Source of the DNA: VMDJ01 sp038146785
GTDB lineage: Bacteria; Pseudomonadota; Gammaproteobacteria; Chromatiales; Chromatiaceae
Reading direction: 5' to 3'
DNA: 64,000 bases
Assembly: GCA_038146785.1 (NCBI GenBank)
Contig: JAYQSI010000017.1
Coordinates: 186,001-250,000 of the forward strand
Position numbers and translations under genes: made by a program. The notes beneath the pieces are model-generated. The model was not told the origin of the DNA. It did not search any database and was given only the letters and a program-made list of their open reading frames with translations. This document shows, piece after piece, positions 43,229 to 52,835 of this stretch (position 1 is its first letter; each line of letters begins with the position of its first letter).

Positions 43229-45826
43229 TCAGCCTTCGTCGCTAGGTGGCGCGTCTTCTACCGCTGGCTCTTCACCCTCAGGCAGCGCCACACCCTCTTC
43301 AACTTCAAGCGCTTCAATACGCTCGATACCAATCAACTTTTCATCGTTACGCAAGCTGATCAAACGAACGCCCTGGGTATCACGACTCATCTGAGAAATA
43401 TCCGCCACACTGGTACGCACTAAGGTGCCGCCATCGGTGATCAACATGATTTCATCATCACCAGTCACGCGGACCGCACCAACCTGCTCGCCATTTCGCT
43501 CACTGGTCTTGATTGATTTCACACCCATGCCAGCACGGCCTTTTACTGGATATTGCTCTATTGGCGTGCGCTTGCCGTAACCATTTTCGGTTGCGGTAAG
43601 AACATCTCCATCGGTACCTACAATCAGAGAGATCACTCGCTGACCTTCACCCAGCTTCACGCCGCGAACACCACATGCCGTACGACCCATCGCACGAACT
43701 GTCGATTCATCAAAACGAACCGCTTTACCCGCAGAGGTGAACAACATGATGCTCTGCTCACCGTCGGTAAGATCCACACCAATCAACTGATCATCATCAC
43801 GCAAATCAACCGCAATGATGCCGCTGCTACGAGGACGAGAGAAATCGGTTAACGGTGTCTTTTTAACCGTGCCTGATGCCGTTGCCATAAAGATGAATTT
43901 ATCTTCGCTGTACTCCCGAATAGGCAAGATCGCATTAATACGTTCATCTTGCTCAAGCGGCAGCAAGTTAACCATTGGGCGGCCACGTGCATTACGACCC
44001 GCCTGTGGCAATTCATACACTTTCAGCCAGTAACATTTACCGCGACTCGAGAAACACAAGATCGTATCGTGGGTGTTAGCCACAAACAGTTTCTCAATAA
44101 AGTCTTCGTCTTTAGTTGACGTTGCTGTCTTGCCCTTGCCGCCACGACGCTGTGCTTGATACACATCAATAGGCTGAGCTTTGGCGTAGCCTTCGTGAGA
44201 AAGCGTCACAACAACATCTTCCTCACTGATCAAATCTTCAAGCGTGAGATCAACTTGAGTATGAACAATTTCAGAGCGACGCTCGTCACCAAACTGGTCA
44301 CGAATCTCATTCAATTCACCACGGATCACTTCCATCAAACGATCTGGATTCGACAAAATCTCAAGCAACTCAGCAATGCGCTGCAGGATCTCTTCAAACT
44401 CGGTAATGATCTTGTCTTGCTCAAGGCCGGTCAGTTTCTGCAAACGCAAATCAAGGATTGCTTGAGCTTGCGTTTCGGTTAAGCGATAGCCGTCAGACGT
44501 TAAACCAAATTCTGCAGGCAAGCCTTCTGGACGCGACGCATCTGCACCCGCCGCAGCCAACATGGTTTCAACCGTGCCCGACTTCCACAACTTTTCTGTT
44601 AACTGACGCTTTGCTTCCGCTGGATTTGGTGCCGCTTTAATCAATGCGATCACTTCATCGATGTTTGCAAGCGCAACCGCCAAGCCTTCTAAGATATGTG
44701 CACGATCACGTGCTTTACGTAACTCAAATACGGTACGACGAGTCACAACATCACGACGGTGGCGAATAAAGTACTCAAGCAGTTGCTTGAGGTTAAGCGT
44801 ACGTGGCTGACCATCAACCAAGGCCACCATATTGATGCCGAACACGCTCTGCATCTGGGTTTGCTTGTAAAGATTATTCAGCACAACTTCAGCAACTTCG
44901 CCGCGGCGCAGCTCAATGACCATACGCATGCCGTCTTTATCAGACTCATCACGCAGCTCAGAGATGCCTTCGAGTTTTTTCTCTTTAACCAGTTCTGCGA
45001 TCTTTTCTAATAATCGCGCCTTGTTTACCTGATATGGCAATTCAGTAACAACAATACGCTGACGACCGTTATCCAATTCTTCAACAGATGAGCGCGCACG
45101 GATATACACCTTGCCACGACCTGTGCGATAAGCATCACGTACACCCGCAATACCATTAATGATGCCTGCGGTTGGGAAATCAGGCGCAGGCACGATCTCC
45201 ATTAAGGCTTGAAGATCGGTTGCTGGCTCATCAATCAGTGCAATACACGCATTGATAACTTCAGTCAGGTTGTGTGGCGGAATATTGGTCGCCATGCCCA
45301 CCGCGATACCTGATGAACCATTAATAAGCAGGTTAGGAATACGCGCCGGTAAAACAGCAGGCTCTGATTCTGATTCGTCGTAGTTAGGGACAAAGTCGAC
45401 GGTATCTTTATCGATATCGGCAAGTAACTCATGCGCAATCTTCGACATACGCACTTCGGTGTAACGCATAGCAGCTGGCGAATCACCATCTACCGAACCG
45501 AAGTTACCTTGACCATCCACCAACATGTAACGCAGTGAGAATGGCTGAGCCATACGGACGATCGTGTCGTAAACCGCAGTATCACCGTGTGGGTGATATT
45601 TACCAATTACGTCACCGACGATACGTGCTGATTTTTTATAAGGCTTATTGAAGTCGTTACCTAATTCGCCCATCGCAAACAGTGCGCGACGGTGTACCGG
45701 TTTTAAGCCATCTCGAACATCGGGTAATGCGCGTCCAACAATTACGGACATCGCGTACTCGAGATAGGATGATTGCATCTCATCTTCGAGACTGATCGGG
45801 AGGACTTCCTTAGCGAATTCGGTCAT
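43229..45826 (-). CDS. gyrA: DNA gyrase subunit A
   Basis: Breaks and rejoins DNA in gyrase with GyrB. 865 aa from the ATG at 45826, which has AAGGAA upstream; the frame runs 16 codons further. The catalytic Tyr is in the AMRYTEVRM region. The quinolone region reads GKYHPHGDTAVYDTI: Thr at the usual Ser83 place, as in wild-type Pseudomonas. The C-terminal wrapping domain has the GyrA box QRRGGKG. The tail is acidic (EGEEPAVEDAPPSDEG). Confidence 0.98.
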   Translation of the reverse strand: MTEFAKEVLPISLEDEMQSSYLEYAMSVIVGRALPDVRDGLKPVHRRALFAMGELGNDFNKPYKKSARIVGDVIGKYHPHGDTAVYDTIVRMAQPFSLRYMLVDGQGNFGSVDGDSPAAMRYTEVRMSKIAHELLADIDKDTVDFVPNYDESESEPAVLPARIPNLLINGSSGIAVGMATNIPPHNLTEVINACIALIDEPATDLQALMEIVPAPDFPTAGIINGIAGVRDAYRTGRGKVYIRARSSVEELDNGRQRIVVTELPYQVNKARLLEKIAELVKEKKLEGISELRDESDKDGMRMVIELRRGEVAEVVLNNLYKQTQMQSVFGINMVALVDGQPRTLNLKQLLEYFIRHRRDVVTRRTVFELRKARDRAHILEGLAVALANIDEVIALIKAAPNPAEAKRQLTEKLWKSGTVETMLAAAGADASRPEGLPAEFGLTSDGYRLTETQAQAILDLRLQKLTGLEQDKIITEFEEILQRIAELLEILSNPDRLMEVIRGELNEIRDQFGDERRSEIVHTQVDLTLEDLISEEDVVVTLSHEGYAKAQPIDVYQAQRRGGKGKTATSTKDEDFIEKLFVANTHDTILCFSSRGKCYWLKVYELPQAGRNARGRPMVNLLPLEQDERINAILPIREYSEDKFIFMATASGTVKKTPLTDFSRPRSSGIIAVDLRDDDQLIGVDLTDGEQSIMLFTSAGKAVRFDESTVRAMGRTACGVRGVKLGEGQRVISLIVGTDGDVLTATENGYGKRTPIEQYPVKGRAGMGVKSIKTSERNGEQVGAVRVTGDDEIMLITDGGTLVRTSVADISQMSRDTQGVRLISLRNDEKLIGIERIEALEVEEGVALPEGEEPAVEDAPPSDEG

Positions 45827-45871
45827 AGACTTTTCCTTGTAGCCACCTTCAAAAAGGCGGCATTTGGGCAA

Positions 45872-45892
45872 CATTTTGCGACCAGCAAAATG
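45872..45892 (-). other. Stem-loop in the gyrA leader
   Basis: CATTTTGC / GCAAAATG, 8 bp with a five-base loop, 46 bases before the gyrA ATG. Function unknown; might take part in supercoiling-independent control or mRNA stability. Confidence 0.4.
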
Positions 45893-46031
45893 CCTTAAAA
45901 ATTATGGGAAAAGTGTATCACAGGCGACCGGCATAATTTGGCAAAAATCGCTCAGAATCGATTACAGCGCCGCTGAGAGAATTTTTACCCTTTGAGCCTT
46001 ATAAAATAGGCGTTTAGCCAAGCGGCAAAAT

Positions 46032-47091
46032 TCAGCTCGCCATATGTGCCGCGATCTTGTCTCGATCTGGATTCAAAATAATGCCCTTTTCGGTCACGAT
46101 TGCATCCACCAAACTGGCGGGCGTGACATCAAAAACAGGGTTCCAAGCTCCCGCTTTTTCTGGCGCAACCAACTTACCGCCACAGCCTAAAAGCTCACTC
46201 GGATCACGCGTTTCAATCTCGATATCTGCGCCAGATACTGTCTGCAAATCGATAGTTGATGTTGGCGCTGCAACCATAAATTTCACGCCATGATATTTCG
46301 CCGCTACCGCTAAGTTATAGGTGCCAATTTTGTTTGCCACATCACCATTCGCTGCAATGCGATCAGATCCGACAATCGCCCAAGTAATACCGCCTGCCGC
46401 CATACGCGCCGCACAAGCACCATCGGTCATCAACTTAACCGGAATGTTTTCTTGCACTAACTCCCACGCAGTCAGTCGCGCACCTTGCAGCCAAGGACGG
46501 GTTTCATCGGCATAGACTTCATTGATTTTTCCTTGCGCAAACGCTGATCGAATCACACCTAATGCTGTACCGTGACCACCAGTCGCCAAACCACCGGTAT
46601 TGCAGTGAGTGATAACCGATGAGCATCCTTCTAATAAAGAGGCTCCAAACTCACCCATCGTTTTGTTATCAGCACGATCTTTTGCATGCAGCTCAAGCGC
46701 AAAGTTAAGTAGCGTTGAGTACGCGTTATCTGATGATAGTGATGGCAACATCGCTGAGCATTGATCAATAGCCCACATTAAATTGACTGCAGTAGGACGT
46801 GCCGCTCTTAGATGCGCAAAATCGGCAGCAACCTTTTCCTGCCAGTTACCCGCATCAGCTAATCGCTGCCTAACTGCTAAAGCACAACCATAGGCGGCGG
46901 TCACGCCAATCGCAGGTGCGCCACGCACCACCATCGCCGTTATAGCTTCAGCTGTTTCAGCCGCATCGTCAACACTGAATAAAGACAGATTGATGCGGCA
47001 ATAATCGCTGATCGAGCAGATACAAATGCTCATCCTGCCAAACCATCGCTTCGTTAGCCGTGACCTTGATATTAAGCTCAACCGTACGCAT
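46032..47091 (-). pseudogene. mtnA: Methylthioribose-1-phosphate isomerase MtnA, broken by a single-base frameshift
   Basis: Isomerises methylthioribose-1-phosphate in methionine salvage. The start ATG at 47091 gives MRTVELNIKVTANEAM and runs to VFIQC, then a TGA; the next frame continues DDAAETAEAITAMVVRGAPAIG to the end. Removing one T from the TT run at about 46972 yields one frame of about 352 aa, the family length. Catalytic Cys in ITHCNTGGLATGGHGTALG and Asp in VGSDRIAANGDVANKIG are present. Divergent from mtaD, as in Pseudomonas. Confidence 0.93.
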
Positions 47092-47169
47092 GAAATTCTC
47101 TGTGATTCTTCAAAGCGCGTTATTCTACGCTAAACATCATTTTAAACTGCGACTCATGGAGTCATTGCT

Positions 47170-48498
47170 GTGCATACCGAAACACTGATTCACGCCAAAT
47201 GGATAATTCCTGTTGAACCGCATGAAGTGGTGCTTGAGAACCATAGCCTGGCAATTGCAGACAACAAAATCAAAGCGATTTTGCCGACAGCACAAGCACG
47301 TGAAGAGATTGATGCGGAACACATTGTCGAGCTACCCAATCACGCATTGATCCCAGGTCTTGTAAATACGCATACACATGCCGCCATGTCACTGTTTCGT
47401 GGTCTCGCCGACGACCTACCTCTGATGACTTGGCTCAATGACCACATCTGGCCAGCTGAGCAAAAATGGGTTCACGAAGAATTTGTTGCAGATGGCACGC
47501 GTTTAGCGATAGCCGAGATGCTCAAGTCAGGCACCACCTGTTTTAACGACATGTATTTCTTCCCTGACATCACAGCGCGAGTTGCTCAGCAAATCGGCAT
47601 GCGCAGCAGTGTGGGCCTGATAGTGATCGACTTTCCTTCAGCCTGGGCGGATAACGCTGATCATTACATTCATAAAGCCGTCGAGCTGCATGATGCTTTA
47701 CGTAACGAACCGCTTATCTCGACCTGCTTCGCGCCACACGCGCCCTACACTGTCTCTGACCAACCGTTAAAACAACTGGTTACATTGGCAAATGAACTCG
47801 ACATACCCGTTCATATGCACATCCACGAAACACAGGATGAGATTAATGGCAGTGTCGAGCAGTATAAAAAGCGTCCACTCGAACGACTCAAAGATCTTGG
47901 CCTGTTATCGCCATCTCTCATTGGTGTGCACATGACCCAGTGGACCGATGATGAGATGTCGAACTACGCACGAAGCAACGCGCATGTTGTGCATTGCCCT
48001 GAATCCAACTTAAAACTTGCCTCAGGGTTCTGCCCGGTTAAGCAACTACAAGACCATGGCATCAATGTCGCTTTAGGTACCGATGGCGCTGCAAGCAACA
48101 ACGATTTAGACATGCTGGGCGAGATGCGCACGGCCGCGCTATTAGCGAAAGGTGTCGCACAGGATGCTAGCGCCCTACCTGCCGCTCAAGCTTTACGTAT
48201 GGCAACACTTAACGGCGCAACAGCACTAGGCTTACAAGAACACATTGGCTCGCTCGAAGTTGGTAAAGAAGCCGACGTTGTCGCAATCGATTTAGGGCAT
48301 ATCAATACACTGCCTGTTTTCAATCCTTTATCGCACATTGTGTATGCCGCAGGCAGAGAACAAGTCAGCGACGTCTGGGTAGCTGGCAAGCGACAAATCG
48401 CTAACGGCAAGCACACCACACTCGATGTCCAACGCATTCAAACCAACTGTCAGCAATGGCAAGCTAAATTATCCGGAAATCAGGCAAGTTCAGACTGA
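47170..48498 (+). CDS. mtaD: Methylthioadenosine/S-adenosylhomocysteine deaminase-type amidohydrolase (MtaD)
   Basis: Zinc amidohydrolase of the TRZ/ATZ group, 442 aa, GTG start with GGAG upstream. Metal motif NTHTHAAMSLFRG near residue 67; further ligands in HMHIHETQDE and GTDGAASNNDLDML. The Pseudomonas counterpart at this place deaminates methylthioadenosine to methylthioinosine, feeding MtnA-linked salvage, which fits the divergent mtnA. Substrate is inferred from this context. Confidence 0.88.
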   Translation: MHTETLIHAKWIIPVEPHEVVLENHSLAIADNKIKAILPTAQAREEIDAEHIVELPNHALIPGLVNTHTHAAMSLFRGLADDLPLMTWLNDHIWPAEQKWVHEEFVADGTRLAIAEMLKSGTTCFNDMYFFPDITARVAQQIGMRSSVGLIVIDFPSAWADNADHYIHKAVELHDALRNEPLISTCFAPHAPYTVSDQPLKQLVTLANELDIPVHMHIHETQDEINGSVEQYKKRPLERLKDLGLLSPSLIGVHMTQWTDDEMSNYARSNAHVVHCPESNLKLASGFCPVKQLQDHGINVALGTDGAASNNDLDMLGEMRTAALLAKGVAQDASALPAAQALRMATLNGATALGLQEHIGSLEVGKEADVVAIDLGHINTLPVFNPLSHIVYAAGREQVSDVWVAGKRQIANGKHTTLDVQRIQTNCQQWQAKLSGNQASSD

Positions 48499-48531
48499 TA
48501 TACTGCGTTCATTGTTACGTAGGAAAGCCGC

Positions 48532-49242
48532 ATGTCTAGCGTTAACGTTGATCACGCCGAAGTCAGTAAGTTCGAAGCTCTTGCCAGCCGTTGGTGGGAT
48601 CCGAACAGCGAATTTAAGCCTCTACATGAGATTAACCCACTTCGATTGAATTACATCGATGCGATGGTGTCTTTGTCTGGCAAGCGTGTATTGGATGTCG
48701 GTTGCGGCGGCGGCATCTTGTCCGAATCAATGGCAGCACGTGGCGCTGATGTTACTGGCATCGACATGGGTGAAGCGCCACTCGAAGTCGCCAAGCTTCA
48801 CCTGCTTGAATCGGGCGAAAAGGTCGACTATCGCAAGATACCCGTTGAAGAACTCGCGGCTGAACAGCCTGCCAGTTTTGATGTCGTCACCTGTATGGAA
48901 ATGCTCGAACACGTCCCAGATCCATCGTCGATTATTCAAGCTTGTGCGACCTTGGTTAAACCTGGTGGCCACGTGTTCTTCTCAACACTTAATCGTAATC
49001 CCAAGTCCTATTTATTCGCGATAGTGGGTGCTGAATACATTCTTAATCTTCTACCTAAAGGCACGCATGAATACGCCAAGTTCATACGTCCTTCAGAATT
49101 AGTGCAATGGGCACGCGAGGCAACATTAACAACGCATGACATGTGCGGCTTGGTCTACAACCCGTTCACCAAGGTTTACAAACTTCACCCAACCGATGTT
49201 GATGTGAACTACATGATTGCAACCACGCGACCTGCTGAGTAA
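48532..49242 (+). CDS. ubiG: Ubiquinone biosynthesis O-methyltransferase UbiG
   Basis: SAM-dependent methyltransferase for both O-methylations of ubiquinone. 236 aa. FEALASRWWDPNSEFKPLHEINPLRLNYI is the family N terminus (residues ~10-40); SAM motif VLDVGCGGGILSESMA near residue 57; VTCMEMLEHVPDP follows. It overlaps mupP by one base. The order mtaD-ubiG-mupP-yciK is the Pseudomonas one. Confidence 0.97.
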   Translation: MSSVNVDHAEVSKFEALASRWWDPNSEFKPLHEINPLRLNYIDAMVSLSGKRVLDVGCGGGILSESMAARGADVTGIDMGEAPLEVAKLHLLESGEKVDYRKIPVEELAAEQPASFDVVTCMEMLEHVPDPSSIIQACATLVKPGGHVFFSTLNRNPKSYLFAIVGAEYILNLLPKGTHEYAKFIRPSELVQWAREATLTTHDMCGLVYNPFTKVYKLHPTDVDVNYMIATTRPAE

Positions 49243-49913
49243 TGCTCAAAAAACCTACCGGCATACTGTTTGACCTTGATGGCACTTTTGCCGACACCGC
49301 ACCAGACCTTGCCTACGCGCTCAATCAAACGTTAATTGATTACCAGCAAGAAACATTGCCCTTTGATCAAATACGCCCCGTGGTCTCTCATGGTGGAAAA
49401 GCACTGATCAAACTAGGCTTTGATTTGCCTGAGGATAGCCAAGCTTTCGAAGAACGCCGCCAACATCTACTGCAGGTCTATCTCAACAATCTCAGTCGCG
49501 AGACCACTTTATTTGAAGGCATAGAAGATGTTCTAGGGCATATCGAAGGTCATAACATTGCATGGGGAATTGTGACCAACAAGCCTGACTGGCTAACCGA
49601 TCCGCTTATGCAAGAAATGGGCTTTAGTCATCGCACAAAGGCGATTGTGAGCGGCAATACATGTGCACGCGCCAAGCCACATCCTGATTCAATTTTGCAC
49701 GCCTGCTCTCTTTTAGAGATTGACCCAAAAACCACTTGGTATGTCGGCGATGCCGGTCGTGACATGCAAGCGGGCCGCAGCGCTGGCAATCAAACCATCG
49801 GTGCAACCTATGGCTACATCTATGATGACGATCCGATAGAACATTGGGATGCAGACGCCCTGATCGATCAACCTGTCGACTTGATCGAACTGATCAATAA
49901 CGCCGATGCCTAA
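49242..49913 (+). CDS. mupP: HAD phosphatase, MupP/Gph type
   Basis: 223-aa HAD hydrolase. Nucleophile motif FDLDGTFADTAPDL (residues ~10-23), motif II in VTNKP, motif III lysine in RAKPHPDS and acidic motif IV in YVGDAGRDMQAG. The gene just after ubiG in Pseudomonas is MupP, which dephosphorylates N-acetylmuramic acid 6-phosphate in cell-wall recycling. Phosphoglycolate phosphatase (Gph) is the alternative; context favours MupP. Confidence 0.85.
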   Translation: MLKKPTGILFDLDGTFADTAPDLAYALNQTLIDYQQETLPFDQIRPVVSHGGKALIKLGFDLPEDSQAFEERRQHLLQVYLNNLSRETTLFEGIEDVLGHIEGHNIAWGIVTNKPDWLTDPLMQEMGFSHRTKAIVSGNTCARAKPHPDSILHACSLLEIDPKTTWYVGDAGRDMQAGRSAGNQTIGATYGYIYDDDPIEHWDADALIDQPVDLIELINNADA

Positions 49914-50662
49914 CTTAGCCTTTCCCAATGCCGCCACACCGATTGGCAGCATTCCTTACTATGCCATTCGCTTTAGTTCTGCTGAACAACGTAATGGACT
50001 GGCTGCACGATATAGCTGGTTACATGAAATCGACCGCATTATCAGCACCATAAAAGATCCCGGCGTCGCACGACTCAAACTGGACTGGTGGCATAAAGAA
50101 TGGACGCAAGCACTCAGTGGCTCAGCAACACATCCCATCACGATCGCTTGCGAAGAAACGCTGCCAAGTAACGCGGCCAATATGATCGACGGCATCATTA
50201 AGTTTAGTGAGAAAGCCATCCTCGGCTTCAACGCAGTTAACGATCAGGATTGGTTAGCCAGCGATGCGCCAACGGGCTTATCTGCAATTCGCGTTTCTCA
50301 GCTCCGACGAACTGGCACAGAACAGCATCGACTTTGCCATGCGCAGTCAATTAGCGCATTGGCTCTTTTCACTGCCAGAGCAACTCTCTATCGGCCGCAT
50401 GCCTTTTCCACAATCGCATATTAAAGATGCGCAAGAGGCATTGCACTCGGTTGAGCATCTCAATTTTTGGCTAAACACACCTTTGTGGCACACGCTGACT
50501 GAACCGCTTGAACATCAGCATGAGCACAAACTGATTGACCGTTTTCTCAAGCAACAAGAAGCTGATCTGAAACGACTTCGTAAAGTCGGTTTTTCTTCTT
50601 CACGAGCTGTTGCCTATCCAGTGATTCGCTTAATTCGCGCATGGCAAGCGCGAGATGTTTGA
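49906..50662 (+). pseudogene. Squalene/phytoene synthase-like protein, broken by a single-base frameshift
   Basis: Two frames: 49906 to about 50260 and about 50258 to 50662. Removing one C from GCCA near 50258 joins them (DWLAAMRQRAYLQFAF) to about 251 aa. The N-terminal part resembles the squalene/phytoene synthase fold (YYAIRFSSAEQRNGLAARYSW and DPGVARLKLDWWHKEW). The first Asp-rich motif DxxxD is degenerate (HEIDRIIST), and no second one is seen, so prenyl synthase activity is doubtful; NDUFAF6-like proteins with this fold are also non-enzymatic. It overlaps the mupP stop by eight bases. Role unknown. Confidence 0.75.
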
Positions 50663-50697
50663 TAAAATAACGTTTTCCACGATTTATAAACGCTTAC

Positions 50698-51444
50698 ATG
50701 AAGTACCCAGCTGACTATCAAGCCAAACCAAACCTTCTTGCCAATAAAGTCATTCTGGTGACTGGTGCTGGCGATGGTATTGGCAAAGCCACGGCGATTA
50801 CGGCAGCTGAACATGGCGCAACAGTGGTGCTTGTTGGCAAAACCATCAGTAAGCTTGAAGCCACCTACGACGAGATTGAAAAACTGGGCGCACCAACACC
50901 AGCGATATATCCCATCAATCTCGAAGGCGCTTCTCCGCAAGATTACGATCAGTTAGCTCAAACACTGCGCGATAATTTCTCGCGACTCGATGGCATTGTG
51001 CATAACGCGGTACAGATGCCCTATCTCTCTCGCTTGAAAGATTACGAAGCCACCGATTGGGTTAAGGTCATGCATGTGAATGTCACTGCTGCATTCATGC
51101 TCACGCAAGCCTGCCTGGAATTGCTAGAAGAAACAGGTAACAGCAGCGTTATCTTTAGTACTGATGACGTTGGTCACAGCATTAAACCTTTTTACGGCGC
51201 TTATGCGGCAAGCAAACATGCCATAGAAAGCCTTGCGCTGACATGGGCTGAAGAAATGAGCCACACATCGGTTCGATTCAACTTGCTCAATCCCGGCATC
51301 ACGTTAACTCCCATGCGCAAACGCCTCTTTCCCGGAGAAGATAACGCCGCTCTCACACCGCCTGCGGAACGTGCAAAAGCCTATCTCTGGCTACTCAGTG
51401 ATGACACTCAGGGTATTTCCGGAACCTTGGTCAACTGCGATTAA
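50698..51444 (+). CDS. yciK: YciK family short-chain dehydrogenase
   Basis: SDR oxidoreductase, 248 aa. Cofactor motif VTGAGDGIGKATAITA (residues ~22-37), and the active-site YAASK (Tyr, Lys) near 160 with Ser upstream. NHAVQ-type strand as HNAVQM. The cellular substrate is not known. It follows the order known from Pseudomonas, where this gene lies right after mupP. Confidence 0.9.
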   Translation: MKYPADYQAKPNLLANKVILVTGAGDGIGKATAITAAEHGATVVLVGKTISKLEATYDEIEKLGAPTPAIYPINLEGASPQDYDQLAQTLRDNFSRLDGIVHNAVQMPYLSRLKDYEATDWVKVMHVNVTAAFMLTQACLELLEETGNSSVIFSTDDVGHSIKPFYGAYAASKHAIESLALTWAEEMSHTSVRFNLLNPGITLTPMRKRLFPGEDNAALTPPAERAKAYLWLLSDDTQGISGTLVNCD

Positions 51445-51470
51445 CCAAATCCCCTGATTTCCGCTACTAT

Positions 51471-51517
51471 GCCCCCTGAAGACACCGCAAGAGTGTCTCA
51501 ATAAAAACCAAGGGGGC
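51471..51517 (+). promoter_or_regulatory. Structured metY leader that may hide the ribosome site
   Basis: GCCCCCT (51471-51477) can pair with AGGGGGC (51511-51517), which contains the metY Shine-Dalgarno sequence; between them AGACAC (51480-51485) / GTGTCT (51493-51498) forms a hairpin. A possible promoter, TTAACC (51441-51446), 18 bases, TACTAT (51465-51470), would start near 51477 and leave out the first arm, which would weaken the outer stem. No known riboswitch class recognised. Confidence 0.4.
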
Positions 51518-51522
51518 ACACA

Positions 51523-52797
51523 ATGAAACTTGAATCACTCGCGCTGCATCACGGCTATACCTCAGAGGCGACCACAAAAGCAGCTGCTGTTCCGATTTAC
51601 CAAACCACCTCATTTACCTTTGATGACACTCAGCATGGCGCTGATCTGTTTGACCTAAAGGTTCCAGGCAACATTTACACCCGCATCATGAACCCAACTC
51701 AAGATGTGTTGGAGCAACGTGTTGCGGCTATGGAAGGTGGTATCGCAGCACTTGCGCTTGCGTCTGGTATGTCTGCAATCACCTATGCGATTCAAACCAT
51801 CACACAAGCCGGTGACAACATTGTCAGTACGAGCCAACTGTATGGTGGCACCTACAACCTATTTGCACACAGCTTGCCTAAGCAAGGCGTCGAAGTGCGC
51901 ATGGCATCGTTTGATGATTTCGAGAAAATGGAATCACTCATTGATGACAAAACCAAAGCCGTATTTTGTGAATCGATTGGTAACCCCGCAGGCAACGTTG
52001 TTGATCTTCAACGTCTCTCAGAGATCGCACATAAACATGGCGTACCACTAATTGTTGATAACACCGTTGCGACACCTTATTTATGTAAGCCTTTCGAGCA
52101 TGGCGCTGACATCGTGGTTCACTCTCTGACTAAATACATTGGTGGCCATGGCACAAGCATTGGCGGCATCATTGTTGACTCAGGCGGTTTTGACTGGGCG
52201 GGTAATAAAGATCGCTTCCCGATGTTGAACGAACCTGATCCTTCATATCATGGCGTGGTCTACACCGAGGCGCTTGGCCCGGCTGCATATATCGGTCGTG
52301 CACGTGTTGTTCCGTTACGAAACACTGGCGCCGCCATTTCACCTCATAACGCCTTCTTGATCATGCAAGGTCTTGAGACCTTAGGTCTCCGTATGGAACG
52401 TCACTGTGAGAATGCTGAGAAAGTTGCAGCACACTTAAAAGCTCACCCTAAAGTCTCTTGGGTGAACTACGCCGCACTACCCGAAAGCCCACACAACGCG
52501 ACTGCGAAAAAAATCACCGGCGGTAAAGCGTCAGGCATTTTGAGCTTTGGCATCAAAGGTGGTTTAGCGGCGGGCACGCAATTTATCGATGCGCTGCAAA
52601 TGATCTTACGCTTGGTCAACATCGGTGATGCGAAATCACTGGCCTGTCATCCTGCATCAACCACTCACCGCCAACTAAGCCCAGAAGAGCTTGCAACAGC
52701 TGGCGTTTCAGAAGACTTAGTGCGCATTTCTGTTGGCATTGAGCACGTTGACGATATCATTGCAGATATTGATCAGGCGCTTGATCAGGTTAAATAA
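51523..52797 (+). CDS. metY: O-acetylhomoserine aminocarboxypropyltransferase MetY
   Basis: PLP enzyme of the Cys/Met metabolism family that makes homocysteine from O-acetylhomoserine and sulfide. 424 aa, the MetY length. PLP lysine in HSLTKYIGGHGTSIGG; YTRIMNPTQDVLEQRVAAMEGG and GNPAGNVVDL are typical of MetY rather than MetB/MetC. AAGGGGG lies six bases before the ATG. Shares a gap with yciK that holds a folded leader. Confidence 0.95.
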   Translation: MKLESLALHHGYTSEATTKAAAVPIYQTTSFTFDDTQHGADLFDLKVPGNIYTRIMNPTQDVLEQRVAAMEGGIAALALASGMSAITYAIQTITQAGDNIVSTSQLYGGTYNLFAHSLPKQGVEVRMASFDDFEKMESLIDDKTKAVFCESIGNPAGNVVDLQRLSEIAHKHGVPLIVDNTVATPYLCKPFEHGADIVVHSLTKYIGGHGTSIGGIIVDSGGFDWAGNKDRFPMLNEPDPSYHGVVYTEALGPAAYIGRARVVPLRNTGAAISPHNAFLIMQGLETLGLRMERHCENAEKVAAHLKAHPKVSWVNYAALPESPHNATAKKITGGKASGILSFGIKGGLAAGTQFIDALQMILRLVNIGDAKSLACHPASTTHRQLSPEELATAGVSEDLVRISVGIEHVDDIIADIDQALDQVK

Positions 52798-52801
52798 ATT
52801 C

Positions 52802-52818
52802 AGGGCGCGATGCGCCCT
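52802..52818 (+). other. Small stem-loop between metY and doxX
   Basis: AGGGCGC / GCGCCCT, 7 bp with a three-base loop, just after the metY stop. No U tract; possibly an mRNA 3' stabiliser. Confidence 0.4.
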
Positions 52819-52835
52819 ACACTCAAGGAACTCTT

